Shown here: positions 8,341 to 16,905 of the stretch, in pieces
How the letters are laid out: the number at the start of each line of letters is the position of its first letter
Position numbering within the stretch: the first letter of the stretch is position 1
Assembly: GCA_017612805.1 (NCBI GenBank)
Contig: JAGAFD010000007.1
Location: 106,675 to 170,674 of the forward strand
Length of the DNA: 64,000 nt
Direction: 5' to 3'
From: Bacilli bacterium
GTDB lineage: Bacteria; Bacillota_I; Bacilli_A; RF39; UBA660
The notes under the pieces: model-generated
Told to the model about the DNA's origin: nothing
What the model saw: the letters and a program-made list of their open reading frames with translations, nothing else
Database searches by the model: none
Translations under genes and position numbers: made by a program

Positions 8341-9687
8341 ATGGCAGTAAGAAAAATGCCTCAAAATTTAGAAGCTGAGATGAGTGTTTTAGGTGTTGCG
8401 TTCTTAGACAAAGAAAGCATTGAAAAAGTATGCGAAGAACTAAGTAGTGACATGTTTTATAATGATAATAATAAACATATCTTTGAAGCTATTAAATCAT
8501 TGTATGATCACAATGTACCACTTGATATAACTACTCTAAAAGAAGAATTAGATAAAAAGAAATTATTAAATGCTGTTGGTGGTGCGGAATATTTATCTGA
8601 GGTTGTAGATTCGGTTGCAACTTCGGCTAATATCGATTACTATATTAAAATTGTAAAAGAAAAAGCTATTTTAAGAAATTTAATAAATACAGCTACCGAT
8701 ATTGTTACTAATGCTTATGATGATGAAGAAAATGTAACTAATGTACTTGATAACGCAGAAAAACAAATATTAAATGTTGTTAAAGAAAGAGAAGCATCTG
8801 AATTCTTGTCAATTTCAACAGTTTTAAGAAGAGCGCAAGATCAATTAGAAGATTTAGCTAATAATCATCGTGCCATTACTGGTATTGAATCTGGTTTTAC
8901 AAGATTAGATAAATCTACTGCTGGTTTTCACGGTGGTGAATTAATAATTATCGCTGCTCGTCCTGGTATGGGTAAAACAGCTTTTGCATTAAATATTGCT
9001 GCACATGCTGGTATGACAACCAAAAAAGCAATTGCTGTATTTAACTTAGAAATGCCTGCTGAAGCATTAGTTAATCGTATGATTAGTTCAGTAGGAAATA
9101 TTGATGGTTATAAATTACAAACTGGTCAAATGCAACAAAATGACTGGAAAAGATATAATGAAGCGATGTCACAATTAGCTGAAACTAATATTTATATTGA
9201 AGATAATCCTGGTGTAACAGCTGCTGAAATTCGTGCTAAATGTCGTCGCCTTGCTAATAAAGAAGAAGGTTTAGGCTTAGTTATTATCGACTACTTACAA
9301 CTTGTTACGAGTGGTAATAAACGTACTGAATCAAGACAAGTAGAAGTATCCGATATTTCCCGTAGTTTAAAAACAATGGCAATGGAATTAAAAGTACCGG
9401 TAATTGCTTTAGCACAACTTTCACGTTCTGCTGAAAAACGTGAAAATAACGAACCAATGTTAGCTGACTTACGTGAATCAGGTTCTATTGAACAAGATGC
9501 CGATATTGTATTATTTATTAATCGTAAAGATTATTTCCAAGCTAAAGGACAATTAGATAAAGAAACCGTTGTTCCAGCTGAATTAATTATTGCTAAACAT
9601 CGTAAAGGTTCAACTGGTAAAATCGACTTATTATTTGAACTTAATACAAGTCACTTTAAAAATTATGCTGAACCTCGAGAAAATTAA
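8341..9687 (+). CDS. dnaB: replicative DNA helicase DnaB (DnaC in Bacillus)
   Basis: 448 residues, the family norm. The N-terminal DnaB domain (PQNLEAEMSVLG) is followed by a RecA-like ATPase: Walker A ARPGMGKTA (206-214), Walker B LVIIDYLQL (313-321), and the QLSRSAEKR and DLRESGSIEQDAD motifs, with SGSIEQDAD near the arginine-finger and DNA-loop region. It unwinds DNA at the fork as a hexamer. The ATG at 8341 follows AGGTGAT; the GTG at 8332 lies inside that ribosome site. It starts 9 bases after rplI ends. Confidence 0.98.
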   Translation: MAVRKMPQNLEAEMSVLGVAFLDKESIEKVCEELSSDMFYNDNNKHIFEAIKSLYDHNVPLDITTLKEELDKKKLLNAVGGAEYLSEVVDSVATSANIDYYIKIVKEKAILRNLINTATDIVTNAYDDEENVTNVLDNAEKQILNVVKEREASEFLSISTVLRRAQDQLEDLANNHRAITGIESGFTRLDKSTAGFHGGELIIIAARPGMGKTAFALNIAAHAGMTTKKAIAVFNLEMPAEALVNRMISSVGNIDGYKLQTGQMQQNDWKRYNEAMSQLAETNIYIEDNPGVTAAEIRAKCRRLANKEEGLGLVIIDYLQLVTSGNKRTESRQVEVSDISRSLKTMAMELKVPVIALAQLSRSAEKRENNEPMLADLRESGSIEQDADIVLFINRKDYFQAKGQLDKETVVPAELIIAKHRKGSTGKIDLLFELNTSHFKNYAEPREN

Positions 9688-9704
9688 GAATAAAGGGTGA
9701 AAAA

Positions 9705-11180
9705 ATGAAAAATTTTAAAATAATACCATCATTATTATTAATTATAGTATTTATTTTAATTTATTTTTGTGGATTTACTAAACATACCACTTTAGTTCCT
9801 AAAACAGGTTATAAAGTTTATTTAGATGGCAGTGAATTAGGTTTCATTGATTCTAAAAATGACTTATATGAACTGATTGATCAAGAACAAAAAGAAATTA
9901 AAAGTGAATATGGGGTAGATAAAGTTTATCCACCAAAAGGATTTAATATTAATAAATATATTTCTTATGATGAAGATTTTAATAAATCAAAAAATGTTTA
10001 TAATACGATTAAGAATGGTGAAAATTTTACCATTAAAGGTTATAAAATAACTATTAAAAAAGAAGATCAAGAATTAGTTATTAATGTTTTAGATAAAAAG
10101 ATCTTTGAAGAATCAATTAAAAATATTATTAAATCTTTTATTAATTATGATGAATATCTTAATTATTTAAATGATACTCAACCGGAAATTGTTGATGTTG
10201 GTGAAATAATTGATAGTTTATATTTTGAAGAAACAATTACTATTAAAGAAACTTTAATTAGTGTTAATGATAAGATTTATACGGAAGTAGAAGACTTAAC
10301 ACATTATCTATTATTTGGTGATAATGTTAAAGCTCAAAAATATACCGTTGCAGTTGGTGATACGATTGCATCGATTGCTGAGGCTAATAAACTTAATAGT
10401 CAAGAATTCTTAATTGCTAATGCGGATTTAAATTTACGTGATGAAACATCACTTTTAGCAGTAGGAGAGCAAGTATCTATTGCCTTAATTAATCCAGTAT
10501 TATCCCTAACTTATGATTTAACATTAGTTGAAGATAATACCGTATATTATTCTAAGGAAACTAAATATGATTATAGTAAAAACACTTCATATAAAGAAGT
10601 TACACAAAAGGGTGTTAATGGTATAACCAGAAATACTCAAAAAGTTCACATGGTTAATGGTGATATTGAAAAAGCTGTCATTATTAATTCCGTTGTAATT
10701 AGAGAACCTATTACTGAAATTACTACGCGTGGACGTAAATATAATTACGTTACAAGTACCGAACAAGGTAATTATATTGATTTAAGTGGCGATTGGAAAT
10801 GGCCTACTAATTCACCTTATATCATTACTTCACCATATGGATATCGTGGTGGTTCGATTCATGAAGGTATTGATATTACTGGTACAGGTTATGGTTCACC
10901 AATTTATGCTGCTCGTGCTGGTTATGTAACAGAATCTTACTGGCAAAGAACTGGTGGTAACGTAATTATTCTTGATCATCAAAATGGTTATTTTACAATG
11001 TATGCACACTTATCAGCAAGATTAGTAGAACAAGGTCAATATGTATCGGCTGGTATGCGTATTGGATCAATGGGTTGCTCTGGTACAATGTGTACTGGTA
11101 CCCACTTACACTTTGGTGCTTATAACGGAAGACCATACCAAGGTGGTAAATCATTTGATCCTAGAAAGTTATATCAATAA
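9705..11180 (+). CDS. membrane-anchored M23 peptidase with LysM and G5 domains
   Basis: 491 residues: N-terminal membrane anchor (about residues 5-24), a charged linker, a LysM domain (YTVAVGDTIASIAEANKLNS), a G5-type domain ending in INSVVIREPITEI, and a C-terminal LytM/M23 zinc endopeptidase. The peptidase has HEGID with the first His and Asp ligands, and the HLHFG motif with the later His ligand. It should cut peptidoglycan cross-links at the cell surface. It occupies the operon position where the walRK-yycHI genes lie in Bacillus, upstream of walJ, so it may be linked to wall control. walJ overlaps its stop (TAATG). Confidence 0.92.
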   Translation: MKNFKIIPSLLLIIVFILIYFCGFTKHTTLVPKTGYKVYLDGSELGFIDSKNDLYELIDQEQKEIKSEYGVDKVYPPKGFNINKYISYDEDFNKSKNVYNTIKNGENFTIKGYKITIKKEDQELVINVLDKKIFEESIKNIIKSFINYDEYLNYLNDTQPEIVDVGEIIDSLYFEETITIKETLISVNDKIYTEVEDLTHYLLFGDNVKAQKYTVAVGDTIASIAEANKLNSQEFLIANADLNLRDETSLLAVGEQVSIALINPVLSLTYDLTLVEDNTVYYSKETKYDYSKNTSYKEVTQKGVNGITRNTQKVHMVNGDIEKAVIINSVVIREPITEITTRGRKYNYVTSTEQGNYIDLSGDWKWPTNSPYIITSPYGYRGGSIHEGIDITGTGYGSPIYAARAGYVTESYWQRTGGNVIILDHQNGYFTMYAHLSARLVEQGQYVSAGMRIGSMGCSGTMCTGTHLHFGAYNGRPYQGGKSFDPRKLYQ

Positions 11181-11947
11181 TGCGTGTTTATGTTCTTGCT
11201 AGTGGTTCTGAAGGTAACTCAACCTATATTGAAACTAGTAAACATAAAATATTGTTAGATGCTGGTAGAAATACCAAGTATCTAACTACTAAATTACAAG
11301 AAATTGGTGTCGATATTAATGATATCGACCTAATTTTTATTTCACATGCTCATAAAGACCATACGGAAAGTCTTCCGGTCTTATTAAAAAAGATACATCC
11401 GTTAGTCTATATTGGTAGTGAAATGATCAAAGAACTAGATTTTATTACTTATTATGATAATTTAGTTTATTATGATAGTGATACTATCACTTTTGACGAC
11501 TTTAGTATTGATTTAATCAATACTTCCCATGATGCTTTTGATTCACATGGCTTTATCTTCAATATTGACGGTAAAAGAGTAGTACAAATTACTGATACTG
11601 GTTATTTGAATGTTAAATATTTAGATATTTTAAGAGACGCAGATTATTATATCTTTGAAAGTAATCATGATGTTGAAATGATTATTAATGGTCCTTATCC
11701 TGATTATTTAAAAGCACGAATTGTTGGACCGAAAGGACACTTATCAAATAAAGAAGCTAGTATATATTTAGCAAAAGTGGTAGGAAGTAATACTAAATTA
11801 GTGGTTTTAGCCCATTTATCAAGACATAATAATACTGAAGATGTAGCGCTTTCAACGGTTTTGGAGGTATTTAGAGAATATGCTAATCCATTTAATAATT
11901 TTATTTGTGCTAAACCAGATAGTGTAGTAGAGGTAGTAAATGATTAA
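11180..11947 (+). CDS. walJ: metallo-beta-lactamase-fold hydrolase, WalJ/YycJ family
   Basis: 255 residues. MBL fold with ISHAHKDHTES carrying HxHxDH, and further ligand positions in TSHDAFDSHG and ITDTG. The start VYVLASGSEGNSTYIE is typical of YycJ (WalJ) exonuclease-like proteins, which in Firmicutes are tied to wall and cell-division coordination and mismatch-repair phenotypes. Its ATG overlaps the stop of the M23 gene and its end overlaps the start of rlmH by 8 bases, so all three are translationally coupled. The WalR/WalK two-component genes that normally precede it are not in this window. Confidence 0.9.
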   Translation: MRVYVLASGSEGNSTYIETSKHKILLDAGRNTKYLTTKLQEIGVDINDIDLIFISHAHKDHTESLPVLLKKIHPLVYIGSEMIKELDFITYYDNLVYYDSDTITFDDFSIDLINTSHDAFDSHGFIFNIDGKRVVQITDTGYLNVKYLDILRDADYYIFESNHDVEMIINGPYPDYLKARIVGPKGHLSNKEASIYLAKVVGSNTKLVVLAHLSRHNNTEDVALSTVLEVFREYANPFNNFICAKPDSVVEVVND

Positions 11948-12377
11948 AATAATATGTTTAGGTAAAATTAAAGAAGCTTATTTAAATGGCTTAATAGATG
12001 ATTATCAAAAAAGAATTAATAAATACCATAAATTAAGTATTATTGAACTTAAAGATACCGATAATTTAAGTGAAGAAAAAGAAGCGATATTAAAAAATAT
12101 TGATAGTAGAGACTATGTAATTGCTTGTACGTTAGAAGGTAATATGTTAAATTCTTTGGAATTAGCGGAATTAATTGATAAAACCTTTATTACTAATCCG
12201 ACAATTACCTTTGTTATTGGTTCTTCGACTGGAATTCATGAAGATGTTAAAAGAAGAGCCAATTACTTACTAAGTTTTTCTAAGCTTACTTATCCACACG
12301 GTTTATTTAGAGGAATTTTATTAGAACAAATATATCGTAGTTGTAAGATTAATAATCATGAATCTTATCATAAATAG
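11940..12377 (+). CDS. rlmH: 23S rRNA (pseudouridine-1915-N3)-methyltransferase RlmH
   Basis: 145 residues, slightly shorter than the usual 155-160. SPOUT-fold methyltransferase: ITFVIGSSTGIHEDV is the knot loop (usually FVIGGSLG), and LLEQIYRSCKINNHESYHK is the conserved C-terminus that forms the SAM and ribosome site. It methylates pseudouridine 1915 in helix 69. It overlaps walJ by 8 bases and is followed 9 bases later by ung. Confidence 0.95.
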   Translation: MIKIICLGKIKEAYLNGLIDDYQKRINKYHKLSIIELKDTDNLSEEKEAILKNIDSRDYVIACTLEGNMLNSLELAELIDKTFITNPTITFVIGSSTGIHEDVKRRANYLLSFSKLTYPHGLFRGILLEQIYRSCKINNHESYHK

Positions 12378-12386
12378 GGTGGTTTT

Positions 12387-13040
12387 ATGTTAAATAATGG
12401 ATGGAATGAAATCTTAGCTGATTATTTAAAATCAGCTAATTATCTTAAGTTAATTAAGGAAGTTGATAAATTATATGGTAGTAACATATGTTACCCAAAG
12501 CATGAAGAAATATATGCTGCCTTAAATATGCTTAAGTATGAAGATGTTAAGGTAGTCATTATTGGGCAAGATCCCTATCACGGTGAAGGGGAAGCTCATG
12601 GTCTTGCTTTTTCAGTAAGACAAGGGGTAAAGATTCCTCCTTCATTGCGGAATATCTTCAAAGAACTTTATAGTGATTTAGGTATTACCAGATTATCTAC
12701 GGACTTATCGGATTGGGAAGAACAGGGCATTTTATTATTAAATAGTTGTTTAACTGTAACTAAAGATATACCAGGTTCACATAAAGATATAGGATGGCAA
12801 GAATTTACCGATTATATCATTAAAAAAATTAATGAAAAGAATGAACCCGTTGTTTTCTTATTATGGGGAAATTATGCAATTGGTAAAGAAAAACTAATTA
12901 CTAATCCAATTCACCATGTTATTAAGAGTGCTCATCCATCCCCATTAAGTGCATCGCGTGGTTTCTTTGGCTCTAAACCATTTAGTAAAATTAATGAATA
13001 TTTAGAAAAAGATTATAAAAAAACTATCCACTGGGGATAG
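12387..13040 (+). CDS. ung: uracil-DNA glycosylase
   Basis: 217 residues, family 1 Ung. Motif A GQDPYHG (60-66) holds the water-activating Asp and the Tyr that excludes thymine; HPSPLSASRG near the C-terminus is the minor-groove intercalation loop with the catalytic His. It removes uracil from DNA. Ribosome site AGGGTGG. It is the last gene of the rplI operon; its last codons lie in the terminator. In Bacillus, ung is also close to gerQ, as here. Confidence 0.98.
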   Translation: MLNNGWNEILADYLKSANYLKLIKEVDKLYGSNICYPKHEEIYAALNMLKYEDVKVVIIGQDPYHGEGEAHGLAFSVRQGVKIPPSLRNIFKELYSDLGITRLSTDLSDWEEQGILLLNSCLTVTKDIPGSHKDIGWQEFTDYIIKKINEKNEPVVFLLWGNYAIGKEKLITNPIHHVIKSAHPSPLSASRGFFGSKPFSKINEYLEKDYKKTIHWG

Positions 13041-13046
13041 TTTTTT
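13018..13046 (+). terminator. intrinsic terminator of ung operon
   Basis: AAACTATCC-ACTG-GGGATAGTTT stem and T-run, overlapping the ung stop. Confidence 0.8.
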
Positions 13047-13590
13047 AAATTTTAAAATCATCAATGATATCATCAGTCATATCTTTACCATCAAAGAATG
13101 GTCTAATTTTAATACGATGAATTGTTGCAATAATATTAGTAGGAAACTTTCTTACAATATGGTTTAATTCGGAAGTTTCTTTATTGTAATAATTTTTAGT
13201 AGCAACTAACTTTTCTTCATTGTTTTTAAGTTCATTAAATAATACTTTAATATCTTTATTAGCATCTAATACGGTATGATCATTAACAACGGTTTCGCAT
13301 AATGTAATATATTCCGTTAATTTGCGATCAAAATCAAAATTAGAAATATTATCATTAGTTAAATTAGTAAAGTCTTTAAAGTATTCTTTAGTAGATTTTA
13401 CTTTACTTTTAATAATTTTAACCATTTTATTTAATAAATCATAACGAATTCTTAATGTTTCATCAATTATACTTTCACTAGTAGCTATTTTAGTAATATA
13501 AAATTGCATTAAATTATATTTTGATATATAAAACATTACAATTGCAAAAATAATTAATATAACTGTAACAATGATAAATACTTTAACCAT
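13045..13590 (-). CDS. lemA: LemA family protein
   Basis: 181 residues. One N-terminal membrane segment (about residues 3-22) with a mostly helical domain. The family signature is at the end: EEKLVATKNYYNKETSELN, then IVRKFPTNIIAT, matching the LemA pattern of YYN, N and FP-N positions. LemA proteins are anchored helical bundles of unclear function. The ATG at 13590 follows GAGGTG; a TTG at 13596 lies closer to that site. It is downstream of the gerQ-like gene on the same strand with a 55-base gap. Confidence 0.88.
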   Translation of the reverse strand: MVKVFIIVTVILIIFAIVMFYISKYNLMQFYITKIATSESIIDETLRIRYDLLNKMVKIIKSKVKSTKEYFKDFTNLTNDNISNFDFDRKLTEYITLCETVVNDHTVLDANKDIKVLFNELKNNEEKLVATKNYYNKETSELNHIVRKFPTNIIATIHRIKIRPFFDGKDMTDDIIDDFKI

Positions 13591-13645
13591 TTTCAAGCAC
13601 CTCTACTATTAAAATTATAACAAATATAATGAATAATTAAAAGAG

Positions 13646-13951
13646 TTAATTACTATTGTTATATGGATATTTATAGTTAATATTATCCATAAATTCTACG
13701 TAATTTAAATAAATCATTAAGATTAAATAAACTCTTTTGGTTTCAGGATTTTCAATAATTAAGTGGTCTTTACCAGATTCCTTAATAATTCCTTGAAATA
13801 TCTTATTTTTCCATGCATCACTATCTGGAAAAGAGACATAAGCATTAACCATTTTACCTTTATTTAATCTTAGAATGTTTTCAATATAACTTAGTTCACC
13901 ATCATTTAAATAACTGGAGTTAGGATAATAAGTTGTATTTATATAAATCAC
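13646..13951 (-). CDS. gerQ: GerQ-like spore coat/germination protein
   Basis: 101 residues. The core SYIENILRLNKGK, FQGIIKESGKDHLIIENP, and YLILMIYLNYVEF followed by NINYKYPY closely matches what I know of Bacillus GerQ (ENILRLN.GK, G..EAAGRDHIIL, YLLLMIYLDYITF, LNY.YPF). GerQ is a coat protein cross-linked by transglutaminase and needed with CwlJ for cortex hydrolysis on germination. This version lacks the long Pro/Gln-rich N-terminus. The start is unclear: the only canonical in-frame codon is a GTG at 13951 that lies inside the GAGGTGAT ribosome site; an ATA or ATT further in would be better spaced. Confidence 0.82.
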   Translation of the reverse strand: MIYINTTYYPNSSYLNDGELSYIENILRLNKGKMVNAYVSFPDSDAWKNKIFQGIIKESGKDHLIIENPETKRVYLILMIYLNYVEFMDNINYKYPYNNSN

Positions 13952-14050
13952 CTCATTAATTTATATGTATTTATTAATAAATTATTCAAATACTATTATT
14001 GAATTACATCATTATTTTTGATAAAATAAGGGCAATTTAGGGTGATTTTT

Positions 14051-16855
14051 ATGGATAAGATTATTATTAGAGGAGCTAGAGAAAATAACTTAAAAAATAT
14101 TGATTTAGAGTTACCTAAAAATAAGTTAATAGTAATGACTGGTGTTTCTGGTAGTGGTAAATCATCTCTTGCTTTTGATACAATTTATGCGGAAGGCCAA
14201 AGAAGATATGTCGAGAGTTTATCTAGTTATGCTCGTCAATTTTTAGGTGGAACTAAAAAACCTGATGTTGATTCAATTGAAGGTTTATCACCTAGCATTT
14301 CTATTGATCAAAAAAGTACTAATAATAATCCTAGAAGTACCGTTGGTACAGTTACCGAAATATATGATTATTTAAGATTATTATTTGCACGTATTGGTAC
14401 ACCTTATTGTAAAAATCATCATATACCAATTAAAAGTCAAAGTATTGAAGAAATGACTAATAAAATTATGGATTATCCGGAAGGTACTAAAATTGAGATT
14501 ATGGCACCAATCGTAAGAGGAGAAAAAGGTACTCATCAAAGTGTGATTGATGATTTAAGAGCTAAGGGATATTCTAGAGTACGAGTTAATGGTAATGTTT
14601 ATAGTTTAAGTGATGAAATTACTTTAGAAAAAAATAAAAAAGATTCAATTGAAGTAGTAATTGATCGTGTAGTTATTAAAGATAGCGAAAGAAGTAGAAT
14701 CTTTGAATCAATTGAAAATGCGACTAAAATAGCAAATGGTATGGTTCTATTTAATATTATTGATGGTGAAGAACTATTTATGAGTGAAAACTATGCGTGT
14801 ATTCATTGTAATTATTCAATTCCAAAGTTAGAAACAAGAATGTTTTCATTTAATTCACCATTTGGTGCTTGTCCTGAATGTAATGGATTAGGGTCAAAAA
14901 AGAGTATTAGTGTGGATTTGTTAATTCCTGATAAGAATAAATCAATTATGGAAGGTGCTATTAAAACCATGAGTATTGATGCTAATATTCAAATGACGGA
15001 AGTTGAAACGGTTGCGAATACTTATGGAATTGATTTATATACTCCAATAAAAGATATTCCTAAAGAAAAACTAGATTATATCTTATATGGTTCACCAGAT
15101 ATTTTAGAATTTAACTATATTGCTAAGAATGGTAATACAAGAACTAAGACTGATTATTTTGAAGGTATAATACCTAATTTAGAAAGAAGATATTTAGAGA
15201 CTTCTGGAGAATGGATTAGAGACTGGATTGAAGGTTTTATGGTTGAATCTATCTGTCCAGTATGTAATGGGGCAAGATTAAGAGAAGAAATCTTAAATGT
15301 ATTTATTAATAATAAAAACATTAATGATTTTACAAAAATGAGTATTGCCGAATTATATCATTTTATTAATCATTTAAAACTAAATCCTGAAGAAAAACAA
15401 ATATGCGAATTATTGATAAGAGAGATATCTAATCGATTAGAATTTTTAAATAATGTGGGATTAGGTTATATAACACTTGATCGTTCTGCAGGAACCCTTT
15501 CTGGTGGTGAATCGCAACGTATTAGACTTGCTACCCAAATAGGTTCTAAATTAAGCGGTGTTTTATATGTTTTAGATGAACCAAGTATTGGTCTACATCA
15601 AAAAGATAATGAAAAATTAATTAATTCATTAAAAGAAATGCGTGATTTAGGGAATACTTTAATTGTTGTTGAACATGATACTGATACCATGTTAGCTTCA
15701 GATTATTTAGTGGATATTGGCCCTGGAGCAGGAGATTTTGGTGGCGAGTTGATGGCTTGTGGAACACCTCTGGAAGTAATGAAAAATAAAAATAGTTTAA
15801 CGGGGCGTTATTTAACCGGTGAATTAAAAATTGATGTTCCTAAAAAACGTCGTAAAGGTAATGGAACATACTTAGAAATTAAGGGCGCTAAAGAACATAA
15901 TTTAAAGAATATTAATGTTAAATTCCCGTTAGGAGAATTTGTTTGTGTAACTGGAGTATCAGGAAGCGGTAAATCAACGCTTGTAAACGATATTTTATAT
16001 AATGCCTTAGCCAAGAGTGTTTATGGATCAAAAGTAGTTGTAGGGTCTTGTAAAGAGGTTAAGGGATTAGATAATATTGATAAAGTAGTTCATATTACTC
16101 AAGATCCAATTGGTAGAACCCCACGTTCTAATCCAGCAACTTATGTTGGGGTATTTGATGATATTAGGGATTTATTTGCTAATATGAAAGAATCTAAAAT
16201 ACATGGTTATGGAAAAGATCGTTTCTCATTTAATGTTAAGGGTGGAAGATGTGAAGCATGTTGTGGTGATGGCGTTAAAAAGATTGAAATGAATTTCTTA
16301 CCCGATGTTTATGTGCCTTGTGAAGTTTGTAAAGGTACTAGATATAATCGTGAAACGCTTGAAATAAAGTTTAAAGATAAAAATATTGCGGATGTATTAA
16401 ATATGCGTGTTAGTGAAGCTTATGAATTTTTTGATAGTATTCCTAAGATTAAGAATAAATTACAAATAATGATGGATGTTGGTTTATCTTATGTAACGTT
16501 AGGCCAAAGTGCACCAACGCTTTCTGGTGGTGAAGCGGGTAGAGTAAAACTAGCAAAAGAATTACAAAAGAAACCAACAGGTAAGAGTGTGTTTATTTTA
16601 GATGAACCCACTACCGGATTACATGTTGATGATATTAAAAAGTTATTAAGTATTTTAAATCGTATTGTGGATAATGGTGATACGGTAATTGTTATTGAAC
16701 ATAACTTAGATGTTATAAAAGTTGCTGATCATATTATTGATTTAGGTCCGGAAGGTGGTAATATGGGTGGAACCGTTATCGCAACTGGCACTCCTGAGGC
16801 AATTGCTAAAGTAAAAGAATCTTATACCGGAGAGTTCTTAAAGAAAATTCTTTAA
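14051..16855 (+). CDS. uvrA: UvrABC system protein A
   Basis: 934 residues, the usual length. Two ABC ATPase modules: Walker A GVSGSGKSS near residue 32 and GVSGSGKST near 640; signature motifs LSGGESQRI and LSGGEAGRV; zinc modules with CxxC pairs, including CEAC followed about 28 residues later by CEVC. UvrA dimers find bulky lesions and load UvrB. The ATG at 14051 follows GGGTGAT; a GTG at 14042 is part of that site. Monocistronic, with a strong terminator covering its stop. Confidence 0.98.
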   Translation: MDKIIIRGARENNLKNIDLELPKNKLIVMTGVSGSGKSSLAFDTIYAEGQRRYVESLSSYARQFLGGTKKPDVDSIEGLSPSISIDQKSTNNNPRSTVGTVTEIYDYLRLLFARIGTPYCKNHHIPIKSQSIEEMTNKIMDYPEGTKIEIMAPIVRGEKGTHQSVIDDLRAKGYSRVRVNGNVYSLSDEITLEKNKKDSIEVVIDRVVIKDSERSRIFESIENATKIANGMVLFNIIDGEELFMSENYACIHCNYSIPKLETRMFSFNSPFGACPECNGLGSKKSISVDLLIPDKNKSIMEGAIKTMSIDANIQMTEVETVANTYGIDLYTPIKDIPKEKLDYILYGSPDILEFNYIAKNGNTRTKTDYFEGIIPNLERRYLETSGEWIRDWIEGFMVESICPVCNGARLREEILNVFINNKNINDFTKMSIAELYHFINHLKLNPEEKQICELLIREISNRLEFLNNVGLGYITLDRSAGTLSGGESQRIRLATQIGSKLSGVLYVLDEPSIGLHQKDNEKLINSLKEMRDLGNTLIVVEHDTDTMLASDYLVDIGPGAGDFGGELMACGTPLEVMKNKNSLTGRYLTGELKIDVPKKRRKGNGTYLEIKGAKEHNLKNINVKFPLGEFVCVTGVSGSGKSTLVNDILYNALAKSVYGSKVVVGSCKEVKGLDNIDKVVHITQDPIGRTPRSNPATYVGVFDDIRDLFANMKESKIHGYGKDRFSFNVKGGRCEACCGDGVKKIEMNFLPDVYVPCEVCKGTRYNRETLEIKFKDKNIADVLNMRVSEAYEFFDSIPKIKNKLQIMMDVGLSYVTLGQSAPTLSGGEAGRVKLAKELQKKPTGKSVFILDEPTTGLHVDDIKKLLSILNRIVDNGDTVIVIEHNLDVIKVADHIIDLGPEGGNMGGTVIATGTPEAIAKVKESYTGEFLKKIL

Positions 16856-16866
16856 GAACTTTTTTA
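16833..16866 (+). terminator. intrinsic terminator of uvrA
   Basis: Perfect inverted repeat AGTTCTTAAAGAA / TTCTTTAAGAACT and T-run; it contains the last uvrA codons. Confidence 0.85.
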
Positions 16867-16873
16867 TGGCATG

Positions 16874-16905
16874 AAAAAAGAGTTATTAGATTTCAATAAC
16901 TCTTG
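16874..16905 (-). terminator. intrinsic terminator of the minus-strand surface operon
   Basis: On the minus strand AAGAGTTATT-GAAATCT-AATAACTCTT then TTTTT; it overlaps the stop of the gene. Confidence 0.8.
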
